The translations under genes and the position numbers were made by a program. Of a DNA stretch of 64,000 nt, positions 8,136 to 17,971 are shown in pieces. Source of the stretch: DASZTU01 sp035493835 (GTDB lineage: Bacteria > Pseudomonadota > Alphaproteobacteria > Rhizobiales > Devosiaceae); NCBI GenBank assembly GCA_035493835.1, contig DATJHO010000165.1:1-64000 (forward strand), in the 5' to 3' direction. Each line of letters begins with the position of its first letter. Positions within the stretch are counted from its first letter, which is position 1. The notes beneath the pieces are model-generated. The model had not been told where the DNA came from. It saw only the letters and a list, made by a program, of their open reading frames with translations, and did no database searches.

Positions 8136-8753
8136 TTAGCGCGAGTAGAATTCCACCACAAGGTTCGGTTCCATCTGGACCGGGTACGGCACGTCGGCCA
8201 GGGCCGGGACGCGCACATAGGTGGCGATCATCTTGGTGTGGTCGACCTCGACATATTCCGGCACATCGCGCTCGGCGAGCTGCACGGCCTCGAGCACGAC
8301 GCCGAGCTGCTTGGAGCGGTCACGGAGTTCGACCTTGTCGCCCGGCTTGACCGTGTAGGACGGAATGTTCACGCGCTTGCCGTTGACCTTGACGTGGCCG
8401 TGGCTCACGAACTGGCGGGCGGCGAACACGGTCGGCACGAACTTCGCGCGGTAAACGATCGCGTCCAGGCGGCTCTCGAGCAGGCCGACCAGGCGCTCGC
8501 CGGTGTCACCCTTGATGCGGGCGGCTTCGGTGTAGAGGCGCTTGAACGCCTTCTCGGTGATCGAGCCGTAATAGCCCTTGAGCTTCTGCTTGGCGCGGAG
8601 CTGCAGGCCGTAATCCGAGGTCTTGCCCTTGCGGCGCTGGCCGTGCTGGCCGGGGCCATAGGCACGGTCATTCAGCGGGCTCTTCGGACGGCCCCAGAGG
8701 TTTTCGCCAAGGCGGCGGTCGATCTTGTATTTGACTTCATGGCGCTTCGTCAT
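8136..8753 (-). CDS. rpsD: 30S ribosomal protein S4
   Basis: The 205-residue protein begins MTKRHEVKYKIDRRLG and has the NLWGRPKSPLN and YGPGQHGQRR segments of bacterial S4. The S4 RNA-binding domain follows (FVSHGHVKVNGKRVNIPSY, near residue 115). S4 is a primary 16S rRNA-binding protein of the small subunit. The start at 8753 gives the standard length and has AAAGGA upstream. An extension to 8912 is in frame but matches nothing. It stands alone, as is usual for rpsD in Rhizobiales. Confidence 0.97.
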   Translation of the reverse strand: MTKRHEVKYKIDRRLGENLWGRPKSPLNDRAYGPGQHGQRRKGKTSDYGLQLRAKQKLKGYYGSITEKAFKRLYTEAARIKGDTGERLVGLLESRLDAIVYRAKFVPTVFAARQFVSHGHVKVNGKRVNIPSYTVKPGDKVELRDRSKQLGVVLEAVQLAERDVPEYVEVDHTKMIATYVRVPALADVPYPVQMEPNLVVEFYSR

Positions 8754-8945
8754 CGCCAGTCCTTTCAGGAACGGTTGAAAAGGCTTGCGCCCTCCTCTGC
8801 CCCGCGGTTTCCCGACAGGGCCGACAGACCTCGAATGATAAGAGATCCCGGGTGCGCCCGAGGCCCCAGAAGGGGCCATCAGGTTGGGCGGGTGATATAG
8901 GCGAGGCGACACGAAGTCAAGGAGACGTGGGCCCCGCGTACGGCC

Positions 8946-9356
8946 TCAGTTTGAAATCCTGCGCCAAAACAACAGCGCCAGCCCCGCGGCCACGCAGATC
9001 CAGATCGCGACGATCACTGCAAGCCCCGCATAGCCCGATGGACGGGATTTTCGGGCGAGCGCCTGCTCCCGAAACTCGACCATTAGCTCATGCGGTATCA
9101 TGCGAATAACCAGAGCGATCCCAAGCGGTACGATGATCACGTCGTCCAGGTAACCAAGGACCGGGATGAAGTCGGGGATGAGGTCAATCGGACTGAGGGC
9201 GTAGGCTGCCACAGCCCCGGCCGTCCATTTGGCATACCACGGGACCCGAGGGTCGCGAGCTGCTATCCAGAGCGCAACAACATCGCGCTTCAGGCTCTTC
9301 GCCCATGACCTCAAGACGCTTAAAACGGATAGGCGGGGAAATCCGAACACAGACAC
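8946..9356 (-). CDS. DUF1232 (YkvA-like) membrane protein
   Basis: The protein, of about 136 residues, contains the DUF1232 core, a hydrophobic segment AAYALSPIDLIPDFIPVLG followed by LDDVIIVPLG. A further transmembrane helix lies near the C-terminus (GLAVIVAIWICVAAGLALLF). The function of the family is unknown. The start is uncertain: GTG at 9356 has AGAGG 7 nt upstream and begins just after the stop of the upstream MFS gene, so the two may be cotranscribed. A frame back to 9425 would overlap that gene. Confidence 0.8.
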   Translation of the reverse strand: MSVFGFPRLSVLSVLRSWAKSLKRDVVALWIAARDPRVPWYAKWTAGAVAAYALSPIDLIPDFIPVLGYLDDVIIVPLGIALVIRMIPHELMVEFREQALARKSRPSGYAGLAVIVAIWICVAAGLALLFWRRISN

Positions 9357-9372
9357 CACCAAGCCTCTTGCC

Positions 9373-10641
9373 CTATTTTGCTGCGGCCGCAACTGGCTCG
9401 GCCACCATCCTCCGGTCGAGCGCACGTTGCTTCCGGAGGCCCGGAAACGCCCAGCTCCAGATCACCGCCACGGCGAGGGTGCCCAGTCCGCCCAGCACCA
9501 CTGCCGGCACCGCCCCCAGCCAGGCCGCGGCCATACCGGCGCGGAACTCGCCGAGTTCGTTCGATGCGCCGATGAAGACGCTGTTGACCGCGCTCACCCG
9601 GCCACGCACGGCATCCGGTGTCCAGAGCTGCATGATCGTTTCGCGGATAGTAACGCTCACCATATCGCACGCGCCAGCGAGAGCCAGTGCCGGAATCGCC
9701 ACCCAGACCGAGGTCGAAAGCCCGAAAATGGCGGTGAACAGACCGAACCCAGCGACGAAGCCGAAAAGGATCTTGCCGGCGTGATCGCGCACCGGAAACC
9801 GCGCCACGGCGACCGCGGTGACGATGGCCCCGATTCCCGGCGCGCCGCGCAGCAGGCCGAGAGCGAGCGGACCGGCATGCAGGATGTCGCGGGCGTAGAC
9901 CGGCAGCAACGCCATCGCCCCGCCGAGCAGCACGGCGAACAGATCGAGCGAAATGGCCCCGAGCACCACCTTTTCGCCGAGGATGTAGCGAAAGCCGGCG
10001 GTTAGCGTATCGAGGCTGCTCGCCTGATGCGCCTCGCGGCGCACGGGCTTGGGAATCATCAGCGCCGAAACCGCGGCGATGAGCGACAGCACCGCCGCTA
10101 CGCCGAACGCCACCGATGGGCCGAGCCCATACAGCAACCCGCCCGCCACCGGCCCGAGGATCCCCGCGAACTGCCAGGCCGAGGCATTCAGGGTGATGGC
10201 GTTCGATAGCGCGGCAGTAGGCACGAGATTTGGCGCAAGCGAACTCGAAGCCGGCGCCAAAAAGGCCCGGGCCGTCCCGAGGATCACCAGCAGGGCGAAA
10301 ATCGGGCGGACTTCCTTGACCTGCTCGTGGGCATAAAACAGCAGAAAGACCGCGCCCAAGAATTCGACGCCGAGGCAACAGGTCATGATCAAGCGGCGGT
10401 TGAAGCGGTCGGCGACGAGCCCCGTCAGCAATACCAAAATCAGTCCGGGCAGGAATAGCGACAGGCCGACCAGCCCCAACAATATTGGCTGGTGCGTCGC
10501 ATCATAGATCTGCCACCCTAGCGATACCGCCATGATCTGCACGCCGAAATTGGTCAACAGCGTCGCCAGCCAGAAGAAACGGAAGCCCTTGTAGCTGAAG
10601 GCACGGCGAGACGGCTCGAGTGGCGGTGATTGCATGTTCAT
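9373..10641 (-). CDS. MFS transporter, EntS/MFS_3-like
   Basis: The 422-residue protein has about 11-12 hydrophobic segments. It opens with FRFFWLATLLTNFGVQIMAVSLG and has a loop 2-3 motif (GLVADRFNRR near residue 75). A second duplicated half begins near residue 225. This resembles the MFS_3 group, which includes enterobactin exporter EntS. The substrate is unknown. I used the ATG at 10641; the longer frame to 10962 runs through the intergenic repeats. The start lacks a strong ribosome-binding site. The DUF1232 gene follows 16 nt downstream. Confidence 0.83.
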   Translation of the reverse strand: MNMQSPPLEPSRRAFSYKGFRFFWLATLLTNFGVQIMAVSLGWQIYDATHQPILLGLVGLSLFLPGLILVLLTGLVADRFNRRLIMTCCLGVEFLGAVFLLFYAHEQVKEVRPIFALLVILGTARAFLAPASSSLAPNLVPTAALSNAITLNASAWQFAGILGPVAGGLLYGLGPSVAFGVAAVLSLIAAVSALMIPKPVRREAHQASSLDTLTAGFRYILGEKVVLGAISLDLFAVLLGGAMALLPVYARDILHAGPLALGLLRGAPGIGAIVTAVAVARFPVRDHAGKILFGFVAGFGLFTAIFGLSTSVWVAIPALALAGACDMVSVTIRETIMQLWTPDAVRGRVSAVNSVFIGASNELGEFRAGMAAAWLGAVPAVVLGGLGTLAVAVIWSWAFPGLRKQRALDRRMVAEPVAAAAK

Positions 10642-10982
10642 GATCGAATAGCGTTGCCATGCCCCGCCTATCGCCGTCAAAGGCGGACTTCTTATTGGCT
10701 GGCAGGAAATTGCTTTGGGTGGGGGAGCCAACTTGTCCGACTGAGCTTGCGGCCCACCCCTCACCCGCCTGCCGGGCACCCTCTCCCGCGAGAGGAGAGG
10801 GGAGATGTGGCACGGCAGTACCCCAAACGTTCGTCCTTCTCCCCTGGCGGGAAGATGTGGCACGGCGCCGCCCCTTTCTTCCTTCTCCCCTTGCGGGAGA
10901 AGGTGGCGCGAAGCGCCGGATGAGGGGTGGGCTACAAGCTGGGTGAAGGTGGCTCTCGGCACCGGACCGGACGAGCCCGGAA
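10642..10982. other. Intergenic region filled with palindromic repeats
   Basis: No gene is seen here. The stretch holds a CTCTCCCGCGAGAGGAGAGGG palindrome near 10790, two copies of GATGTGGCACGGC (10804-10816 and 10854-10866) with a related CTTCTCCCC segment between them, and the second 53-bp repeat (10876-10928). It looks like several repeat units inserted side by side between the MFS gene and trmJ. Confidence 0.7.
10876..10928. repeat. Dispersed palindromic repeat, copy 2 of a 53-bp family
   Basis: It is identical to 45-97 except for one base (C for T in the TTG(C/T)GGGAG part). It sits in the same orientation, immediately upstream of the trmJ 3' end. Confidence 0.8.
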
Positions 10983-11783
10983 TTACTCCTCCGCCTCGCC
11001 CTTCTTCTTCTGCCGGTTGGGGTTTGGCCGTTCGTGGCGGCGGTCGATGGCGGCGATGATGCCGTGGAGGGTGCGGATCTCCTGCGAGGAGAATTGGCCG
11101 CGCGTCAGCATGGTGCGCAAATTGTTGATCACCGTCGGCCGCTTGTCCTCGACGGTGAAGAAACCCGCCCGGTCAAGCGCCTCCTCGACGTGTTCGAACA
11201 ACCGCAGCAATTCGTCCTTGCTCGCCACCTCGGCGAGGCCGCTGCCGAACGGCAGTTCACCCTCGGTCTGCCGGCGCCATTCATAGGCGAGCACCAGCAC
11301 CGCTTGGGCGATGTTGAGTGAGGCGAACGCCGCCTCGACCGGCAGCGTCACCACTGCATCGGCAAGCGCCACTTCCTCGTTGTAGAGGCCCCAGCGCTCG
11401 CGGCCGAACAGCAGCCCCGCGCCCCCGCCAGCCCCGATATGGGCGGCAAGACGCTGCGCGGCGATATCGGGCCCGACCACTTCCTTCTGCAGATCGCGGC
11501 GGCGCGCCGTCGTCGCCAACACCAGCGACAGGTCGGCGATCGCTTCCTCGACCGTATCGAACACCCGGACCTTTTCGATCACGTGGTCGGCGCGGGAGGC
11601 GGCGGCGATCGCCTTTTCGTTCGGCCAGCCGTCGCGCGGATTGACCAGCCGCAGGTCCCAGAGCCCGAAATTGGCCATGGCGCGCGCCGTCGTGCCAATG
11701 TTTTCGCCAAGCTGCGGCTCGCACAAGATGACGGCCGGGCTCGGGCGATACAAAAATATCTTGGATTTGTCGGTGCCGGCCAT
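10983..11783 (-). CDS. trmJ: tRNA (cytidine/uridine-2'-O)-methyltransferase, TrmJ type
   Basis: The 266-residue protein belongs to the SPOUT/TrmH superfamily. It has an N-terminal ILCEPQLGENIGTTARAM segment and the knot motifs LLFGRERWGLYNEE (near residue 125) and ASLNIAQAVLVLAYEW (near residue 155), which form the SAM-binding deep trefoil knot. The extended C-terminal region is typical of TrmJ, which methylates the ribose of position 32 in tRNA. TtcA, encoded about 6 kb away, modifies the same position, but the genes are not linked. Substrate assignment follows the family. Confidence 0.88.
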   Translation of the reverse strand: MAGTDKSKIFLYRPSPAVILCEPQLGENIGTTARAMANFGLWDLRLVNPRDGWPNEKAIAAASRADHVIEKVRVFDTVEEAIADLSLVLATTARRRDLQKEVVGPDIAAQRLAAHIGAGGGAGLLFGRERWGLYNEEVALADAVVTLPVEAAFASLNIAQAVLVLAYEWRRQTEGELPFGSGLAEVASKDELLRLFEHVEEALDRAGFFTVEDKRPTVINNLRTMLTRGQFSSQEIRTLHGIIAAIDRRHERPNPNRQKKKGEAEE

Positions 11784-11831
11784 GCCCTGCCCTTTCTTGG
11801 CAGGGCACTTAGGCCATCGCCGGGCAGGAAA

Positions 11832-12425
11832 TCAAGCGACGCGGTGCGCCGCAAACTCCTGGACCTTGGAACTGCGCAGCCATTCGCGATCAAGCACGGC
11901 GAAATGCAGCTCCTCGTCCCACTCGCCCTTGAACAGGGCGTGCTCGCGATAATGGGCCTCAAGGCGCATGCCGATGCCCTTGAGCAGCCGCGCCGAAGCC
12001 TGGTTACGCGCGTCGCAGCGGGCAAAAATGCGATGGAACCCGAATTCATCGAAGGCGAAGCTCAGCACGCGCCGGACGGCTTCCTTGCCGTAACCCTGGC
12101 GGCTGTAATCGGGATTGAATACGAAGCGAACCTCGGCTTGCGCCGCCGTGGCATCATGCCAGCGCAACGAGACCTGCCCGATCAGCACCTTGTCGCTCTT
12201 GCGCTCGACGCCGAGCGTCAGGATATCTCCCGGCCGTGTCAATCCCCGCCGGGTCCGCATGGCTTCCAGCGCGGCGCGCACCTCGGTCTTGTCCCTCACC
12301 TTCCAATCGAGATAGCGCTGTACCTCCGGCAGGGCGTGGTAGGCCATCAACGCCTCGATGTCCGACCGCTCAAGCAGCCTCAAAGCAAGTCGATCGGATT
12401 CGATTGGTAACATCGGAATAGTCAT
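11832..12425 (-). CDS. GNAT-family N-acetyltransferase, RimJ/RimL type (paralogue 1)
   Basis: The 197-residue protein has the RimJ/RimL layout: LALRLLERSDIEAL at the N-terminus, the acetyl-CoA loop region YSRQGYGKEAVRRVL near residue 110, and HRIFARCDARNQAS after it. The family acetylates amino groups of proteins, amino acids or small molecules with acetyl-CoA. The start at 12425 has GAGGAG 7 nt upstream. It lies directly downstream of a related acetyltransferase gene on the same strand with an identical HRIFARCDARN motif, so the two probably arose by duplication. The acceptor is unknown. Confidence 0.85.
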   Translation of the reverse strand: MTIPMLPIESDRLALRLLERSDIEALMAYHALPEVQRYLDWKVRDKTEVRAALEAMRTRRGLTRPGDILTLGVERKSDKVLIGQVSLRWHDATAAQAEVRFVFNPDYSRQGYGKEAVRRVLSFAFDEFGFHRIFARCDARNQASARLLKGIGMRLEAHYREHALFKGEWDEELHFAVLDREWLRSSKVQEFAAHRVA

Positions 12426-12513
12426 AGCGCCGCTCCTCGCATACACCGGGTCTACCGATAACTACCCTTTGCCGCTCTTCGTTCCCCCGGACGGGCGACG
12501 ACGGAATTTGCAA

Positions 12514-13074
12514 TCAGCCCGTCGGCCATTCACGCCGAAGTACAGCATACACATATTGGTCATCCCATGCACCCCGGAAGTATCTGTACTCGCGGAAATA
12601 CGCTTCGCGGCGCATTCCAAGACGCTCCATCAGCAAGTAAGAGCCGGTATTTCGCGCATCGCAGCGAGCAAAAATGCGGTGCAGGTCCAGTTCTGCAAAG
12701 CTTTTATCGATGAATGCACGCACCGCTTCGGTCGCATAACCACGGTGGTGGAACTCCGGGTTAAGGATATACCCTACCTCTGCCTGCCGGTCGGCAATAC
12801 TTCGCCAAATCATCGTGATCTCGCCGATGAGGTCGTTTTCGGCACGCCGCTCGACCGCAAGGGTAATGCGATCGTCCTGCTGGACAAACGAGGTCTGGTT
12901 GACGCGCAGCTTCACCGCCTCCGTGCAGGTTTCGCGAGTCATCGGTTCGTCGAGCAGATAGCGCGCCACGTCCTCGCGCTGGCGATAGGCAAAGACGGCC
13001 TCGACATCGCCGCGGGTGAACGGCCTCAGGATGAGACGCTCGGTCGTGATGGGAAGTTCCAAGGATAACGGCAT
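12514..13074 (-). CDS. GNAT-family N-acetyltransferase, RimJ/RimL type (paralogue 2)
   Basis: The 186-residue protein shows TTERLILRPFTRGDVEAVF at the N-terminus, an acetyl-CoA loop HHRGYATEAVRAFI near residue 107, HRIFARCDARNTGS and a C-terminal YRYFRGAWDDQYVYAVL segment. It has the same fold and length as the gene 88 nt downstream but has diverged outside the core motifs. The two may form an operon, although the second has its own ribosome-binding site. The substrate cannot be named. Confidence 0.85.
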   Translation of the reverse strand: MPLSLELPITTERLILRPFTRGDVEAVFAYRQREDVARYLLDEPMTRETCTEAVKLRVNQTSFVQQDDRITLAVERRAENDLIGEITMIWRSIADRQAEVGYILNPEFHHRGYATEAVRAFIDKSFAELDLHRIFARCDARNTGSYLLMERLGMRREAYFREYRYFRGAWDDQYVYAVLRREWPTG

Positions 13075-13212
13075 GCTGGCCCCATTAAAACCAACCGCGA
13101 ATTACGGCGTTGGAACAGCAAGACCAAGCCTTCGGCGCTTCTCCGGCAACTTGCCTGGCCTCTGTCCCCCGCCCATAATATCAAGCAAAAGCAGTGGGAG
13201 TCCCAAAGGGAA

Positions 13213-13551
13213 ATGAGCGCCACCGACGAGCTTACCGCACGCATCCGCAGCCACGTTTCAATGGATCCGCGCGTCACCGAGCAACGCATGTTTGGCGGCA
13301 TCTGCTTCCTGCTCAATGGCCGCATCCTGGTGGCGGCGCGCCGCAGCGGTACGTTGCTGGTGCAGTGCGGCGCCGAGAACGCCGCCTTGGCGACCGCGGA
13401 GCCTGGCGTCACCCACATGATGATGCGCGGCAAGCCGACGCCGAACTTCGTCGACGTGGAAGATGGCCTGGTCGAAACCGATGAAGGCCTCACACGCTGG
13501 ATCGACCTGGCCGAACGCTACGTCGGATCGCTGCCGCCGAAGGAGAAGTGA
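13213..13551 (+). CDS. TfoX N-terminal domain protein
   Basis: The 112-residue protein matches the stand-alone TfoX N-terminal domain: RMFGGICFLLNGRILVAAR near residue 26, a central VQCGAENAA segment and a C-terminal WIDLAERYVGSLPPKEK. In gammaproteobacteria TfoX regulates competence, but single-domain versions like this are widespread and have no known role. A GGGAAATGAG context surrounds the start. It is divergent from the acetyltransferase genes and convergent with glpX. Confidence 0.85.
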   Translation: MSATDELTARIRSHVSMDPRVTEQRMFGGICFLLNGRILVAARRSGTLLVQCGAENAALATAEPGVTHMMMRGKPTPNFVDVEDGLVETDEGLTRWIDLAERYVGSLPPKEK

Positions 13552-13584
13552 GGCCCTGCCAGAGGTGTCGCCCCCCTGACGCCT

Positions 13585-14571
13585 CTACCGCGTGTGGCGG
13601 GCGTTGATCCAGCGCACCGTCTGCGACCAGGAGCGCATGACGATGGTCGAGGTCATGACGTGATCCCGGCGCACCTTGACCCCGTCGAGGAGCGAGCCGT
13701 CGGTGACGCCGGTGGCCGCGAACAGCACGTTGCCGGAAGCGAGGTCGGTGACGGTGTATTTGCGGTTGGGGTCGGCAATGCCCATGCGCCTCGCGCGCTC
13801 GCGCTTTTCGGGCGTATCGAGGATCAGCCGGCCCTGCATCTGCCCGCCGACGCAGCGGAGCGCGGCGGCGGCGAGCACGCCCTCAGGCGCGCCGCCCGAG
13901 CCGAGATAGATGTCGATGCCGGTATCCTCGGTGTTCGTGGCGTGGATAATGCCGGCGATGTCGCCATCACTGATGAGCTTGACCGCAACGCCCGCCGTCC
14001 GCAGTTCTTCGATGAGCGCCCCGTGGCGCGGCCTGTCCAGCACGCATGCGGTGATCTCCTCGACCGGCACGCCCTTGGCCTCGGCCACGGCCCGGACATT
14101 GTCCATCGGCGAACGGTCGAGGTCGATGAGCCCATCCGGATAACCCGGGCCGATCGCCACCTTGGTCATATAGACGTCCGGCGCGTTCAGCAGGCCGCCC
14201 CGCTCGGCCAGGGCCATCACGCAGATCGAATCGGGCTGGTTCTTGGCGCACAGCGTCGTGCCTTCGAGGGGATCGACGGCGATATCGATATCCGGTCCTT
14301 CGCCGGTCCCGACCGCCTCGCCGATGAACAGCATCGGCGCCTGGTCGCGCTCGCCCTCGCCGATCACGATCCGGCCAGCGATGGCGATGCTGTTCAAGGC
14401 AGCGCGCATGGCTTCGACCGCTGCGGCGTCGGCCGCCTTCTCATCACCCTTGCCCCGCCAGCCGGCCGCGGCGATCGCCGCCCGCTCCGTGACCCGCACC
14501 ACCTCCAGCGTGAGGTTGCGCTCGGCAAGGACGGAGGCGAACTCGGGAACTTCCAGGGTGCTGAGTTTCAT
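13585..14571 (-). CDS. glpX: Class II fructose-1,6-bisphosphatase
   Basis: The 328-residue protein is a GlpX-type fructose-1,6-bisphosphatase. It has the metal and substrate motifs IGEGERDQAPMLF near residue 70, AVDPLEGTTL near residue 97 and a GSGGAPEG loop near residue 225. The enzyme hydrolyses fructose-1,6-bisphosphate in gluconeogenesis. It begins 12 nt after the hom stop, so the two form an operon, an order common in Rhizobiales. In many relatives recJ comes next; here a convergent TfoX gene follows instead. Confidence 0.94.
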   Translation of the reverse strand: MKLSTLEVPEFASVLAERNLTLEVVRVTERAAIAAAGWRGKGDEKAADAAAVEAMRAALNSIAIAGRIVIGEGERDQAPMLFIGEAVGTGEGPDIDIAVDPLEGTTLCAKNQPDSICVMALAERGGLLNAPDVYMTKVAIGPGYPDGLIDLDRSPMDNVRAVAEAKGVPVEEITACVLDRPRHGALIEELRTAGVAVKLISDGDIAGIIHATNTEDTGIDIYLGSGGAPEGVLAAAALRCVGGQMQGRLILDTPEKRERARRMGIADPNRKYTVTDLASGNVLFAATGVTDGSLLDGVKVRRDHVMTSTIVMRSWSQTVRWINARHTR

Positions 14572-14583
14572 AAAAAACGGCCT

Positions 14584-16095
<1,512 letters not shown>

Positions 16096-16103
16096 GGGAT
16101 TCT

Positions 16104-16149
16104 CCTATTGCCCGACGTATGAATAGGAATTGCCCTATTCGTCAATAGG
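16104..16149. promoter_or_regulatory. Nested inverted heptamers upstream of hom
   Basis: Four copies of a heptamer lie within 46 bp: CCTATTG (16104-16110), GAATAGG (16121-16127), CCTATTC (16134-16140) and CAATAGG (16143-16149). The outer two are exact inverted partners and the inner two are exact inverted partners. The first overlaps the ribosome-binding region of hom. This looks like a multi-site operator; the protein that binds it is unknown. Confidence 0.6.
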
Positions 16150-16552
16150 ATTTGCATCGCGACATTCATGACGGAGCAGCACCGAGGGAAACCGCTCGCC
16201 AAAATCGCGCAGTACGCCCACTACCACCTCCGACGGCACCAGCACGCTGATGGCAACGGTAAGCTCGCCTTCCAGCCCGTCCTTCAGGCTTTTCACCCGG
16301 GCGCGCATCCGGGTTGGTGAGGATCCGGCGGGCGTCCTCGAGCATCGCGTGGCCCGCCTCGGTCAGCTTCGGCTGACGTGTCCCGGCGCGCTCGAAGAGC
16401 AGGATGTCCAGCTGCTCCTCCAGATTGGCGATGCTGTAGCTGATCACCGGTTGGGCGCGGTTGAACACCCGCGAGGCCGCGGAAAAGCTCCCGGTCTCGG
16501 CAACCGTCAGGAAAACCTGCAAGTGGTCTAGCGTCGGGTTGGGTTGGCTCAT
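16135..16552 (-). pseudogene. LysR-family regulator, frameshifted and truncated
   Basis: The first about 78 residues are a clear LysR helix-turn-helix domain (LDHLQVFLTVAETGSFSAAS, then LTEAGHAMLEDARRIL). After NPDARPGEKP the frame becomes meaningless. A different frame from about position 16315 resumes a LysR effector-domain start (VKSLKDGLEGELTVAISVLV) and runs to a stop at 16135. A full LysR protein has about 300 residues, so this copy carries a frameshift and has lost most of its effector domain. It is a remnant next to a transporter fragment. Confidence 0.82.
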
Positions 16553-16578
16553 CTATTTCCTCGATAAAAACGATTTAG

Positions 16579-16758
16579 ATTATCCCGGAGCTACTGGCGA
16601 TGACGGTGCAGCGCGAGGCCTATGTCCTTGCCTCTTCCGACACGCTGACCGTCATCGCCTTCATCGTCCTTGGCACGGCCATCTCCGGGCTGGTGATGAA
16701 GAAGACGCCGCTGCCGGGGCTGCCCCGGCCCGCGTCGGCGGGCCGGCCGGGTCAGTAG
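16579..16758 (+). pseudogene. C-terminal fragment of an MFS (DHA2-type) transporter
   Basis: An open frame without a proper beginning encodes ELLAMTVQREAYVLASSDTL, one hydrophobic segment (TVIAFIVLGTAISGLVM) and a short polar tail ending at a stop at 16756. This matches the end of DHA2-type drug transporters, where a VxRQAYVLA segment precedes the last membrane helix. The remaining 400 or so residues are missing. The fragment is divergent from the LysR remnant, which suggests a lost regulator/exporter pair with an internal deletion near 16553-16578. Confidence 0.65.
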
Positions 16759-16903
16759 TAACGACTGCTTCGGACTGACCAAGTCTCGATCCCTCAGTGT
16801 CAGAAATGTGCCCTCTTGCGGCGTTCGTGATCAGTGCCATTTCTAGCTCTAGCCACTTATATATACCGGCCATCGATGCTTTGGCCGGTGGTGAAGGAAG
16901 AAA

Positions 16904-17971
16904 ATGGAACTGGGTATCTACAGCTTCGGCGACGTGCAGCGGGATCCGAACACCGGGCAGCTGGGCTCGACCGCCGAAGCGACGCGCAACCTGTTCGAGG
17001 CGATCAAGCTGGCCGACGAGGTCGGCCTCGACTATTTCGGCATTGGCGAACACCACACCCGCGAAATGCCGGCTTCGGCGGCCCCGGTAATCCTGGCGGC
17101 GGCGGCCGCAGTGACCAAAAACATTCGCCTCGGCAGCGCCGTCACCGTGATCAGCACGGACGATCCGGTGCGGGTCTACCAACAATATGCGACGCTCGAT
17201 GCCCTGTCGGGTGGCCGCGCCGAGATACTGGCCGGTCGCGGCTCGTCGACCGAGTCGTTTCCGCTGTTTGGCTACAGCCTCAACGACTATGACGAGCTCT
17301 ACGCCGAAAAGCTCGACCTGCTGCTGACCCTCAATCAATCCGAGACGGTGACCTGGAGCGGTAAGTTCCGCCCCGCGCTGCAAGACGCGCTGGTGGTGCC
17401 GCGCCCGCTCAACGGCTCGCTGCCGATCTGGCTCGGGACGGGCGGCAATCCGCAGTCCTCGGTGCGGGCAGCCCTCCTCGGCCTGCCCATCTCCTACGCC
17501 ATCATCGGGGGAAAGGCGGCACGGTTCGCGCCCCTGGCCGACCTTTATCGCCGCGCCGCCGAGCACGCCGGGATGCGGGCTGAAGATGCAAAAATCTCGG
17601 TAGCCAGCCCCGGCTTTGTCGGCGACAACGCAAAGGCCGCCAAAGACATGTGGTTCCGCCACTGGCATGGGATCATGGCGACCGTCGGCAAGGTCAGGGG
17701 CTTTGCCCCGATCAGCCGGGAGCATTTCGACTACGAGGCCAGTGGCGGGGGCGCCCTGTTCGTGGGCAGCCCGGAGGAGATCGCCGAGCGCATCGTCATG
17801 TTGCACAAGAGCCTGGGCCATATGCGCCAATTCTTCCAGATGGACGTCGGCCAGTTGCCACAGCGGGAGTTCTTGCGCGGCATCGAATTGCTGGGCACCA
17901 AGGTAAAGCCGCTTGTCGATGCCGAACTCGGCGCGCCGAAGCGGAAGGAGGCCGCGATCGATGGCCGGTGA
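16904..17971 (+). CDS. LLM-class (luciferase-like) flavin-dependent monooxygenase
   Basis: The 355-residue protein belongs to the bacterial luciferase-like monooxygenase superfamily: MELGIYSFGD at the start, ADEVGLDYFGIGEHHTRE near residue 38, a LGSAVTVISTDDPVRVYQQYATLD core and GRAEILAGRGSSTESFPLFG near residue 105. Such enzymes use reduced FMN or F420. The substrate is unknown. GGAAG precedes the ATG. The reductase-like gene downstream overlaps it by 11 nt, so the two are translationally coupled and probably work together. Confidence 0.88.
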   Translation: MELGIYSFGDVQRDPNTGQLGSTAEATRNLFEAIKLADEVGLDYFGIGEHHTREMPASAAPVILAAAAAVTKNIRLGSAVTVISTDDPVRVYQQYATLDALSGGRAEILAGRGSSTESFPLFGYSLNDYDELYAEKLDLLLTLNQSETVTWSGKFRPALQDALVVPRPLNGSLPIWLGTGGNPQSSVRAALLGLPISYAIIGGKAARFAPLADLYRRAAEHAGMRAEDAKISVASPGFVGDNAKAAKDMWFRHWHGIMATVGKVRGFAPISREHFDYEASGGGALFVGSPEEIAERIVMLHKSLGHMRQFFQMDVGQLPQREFLRGIELLGTKVKPLVDAELGAPKRKEAAIDGR

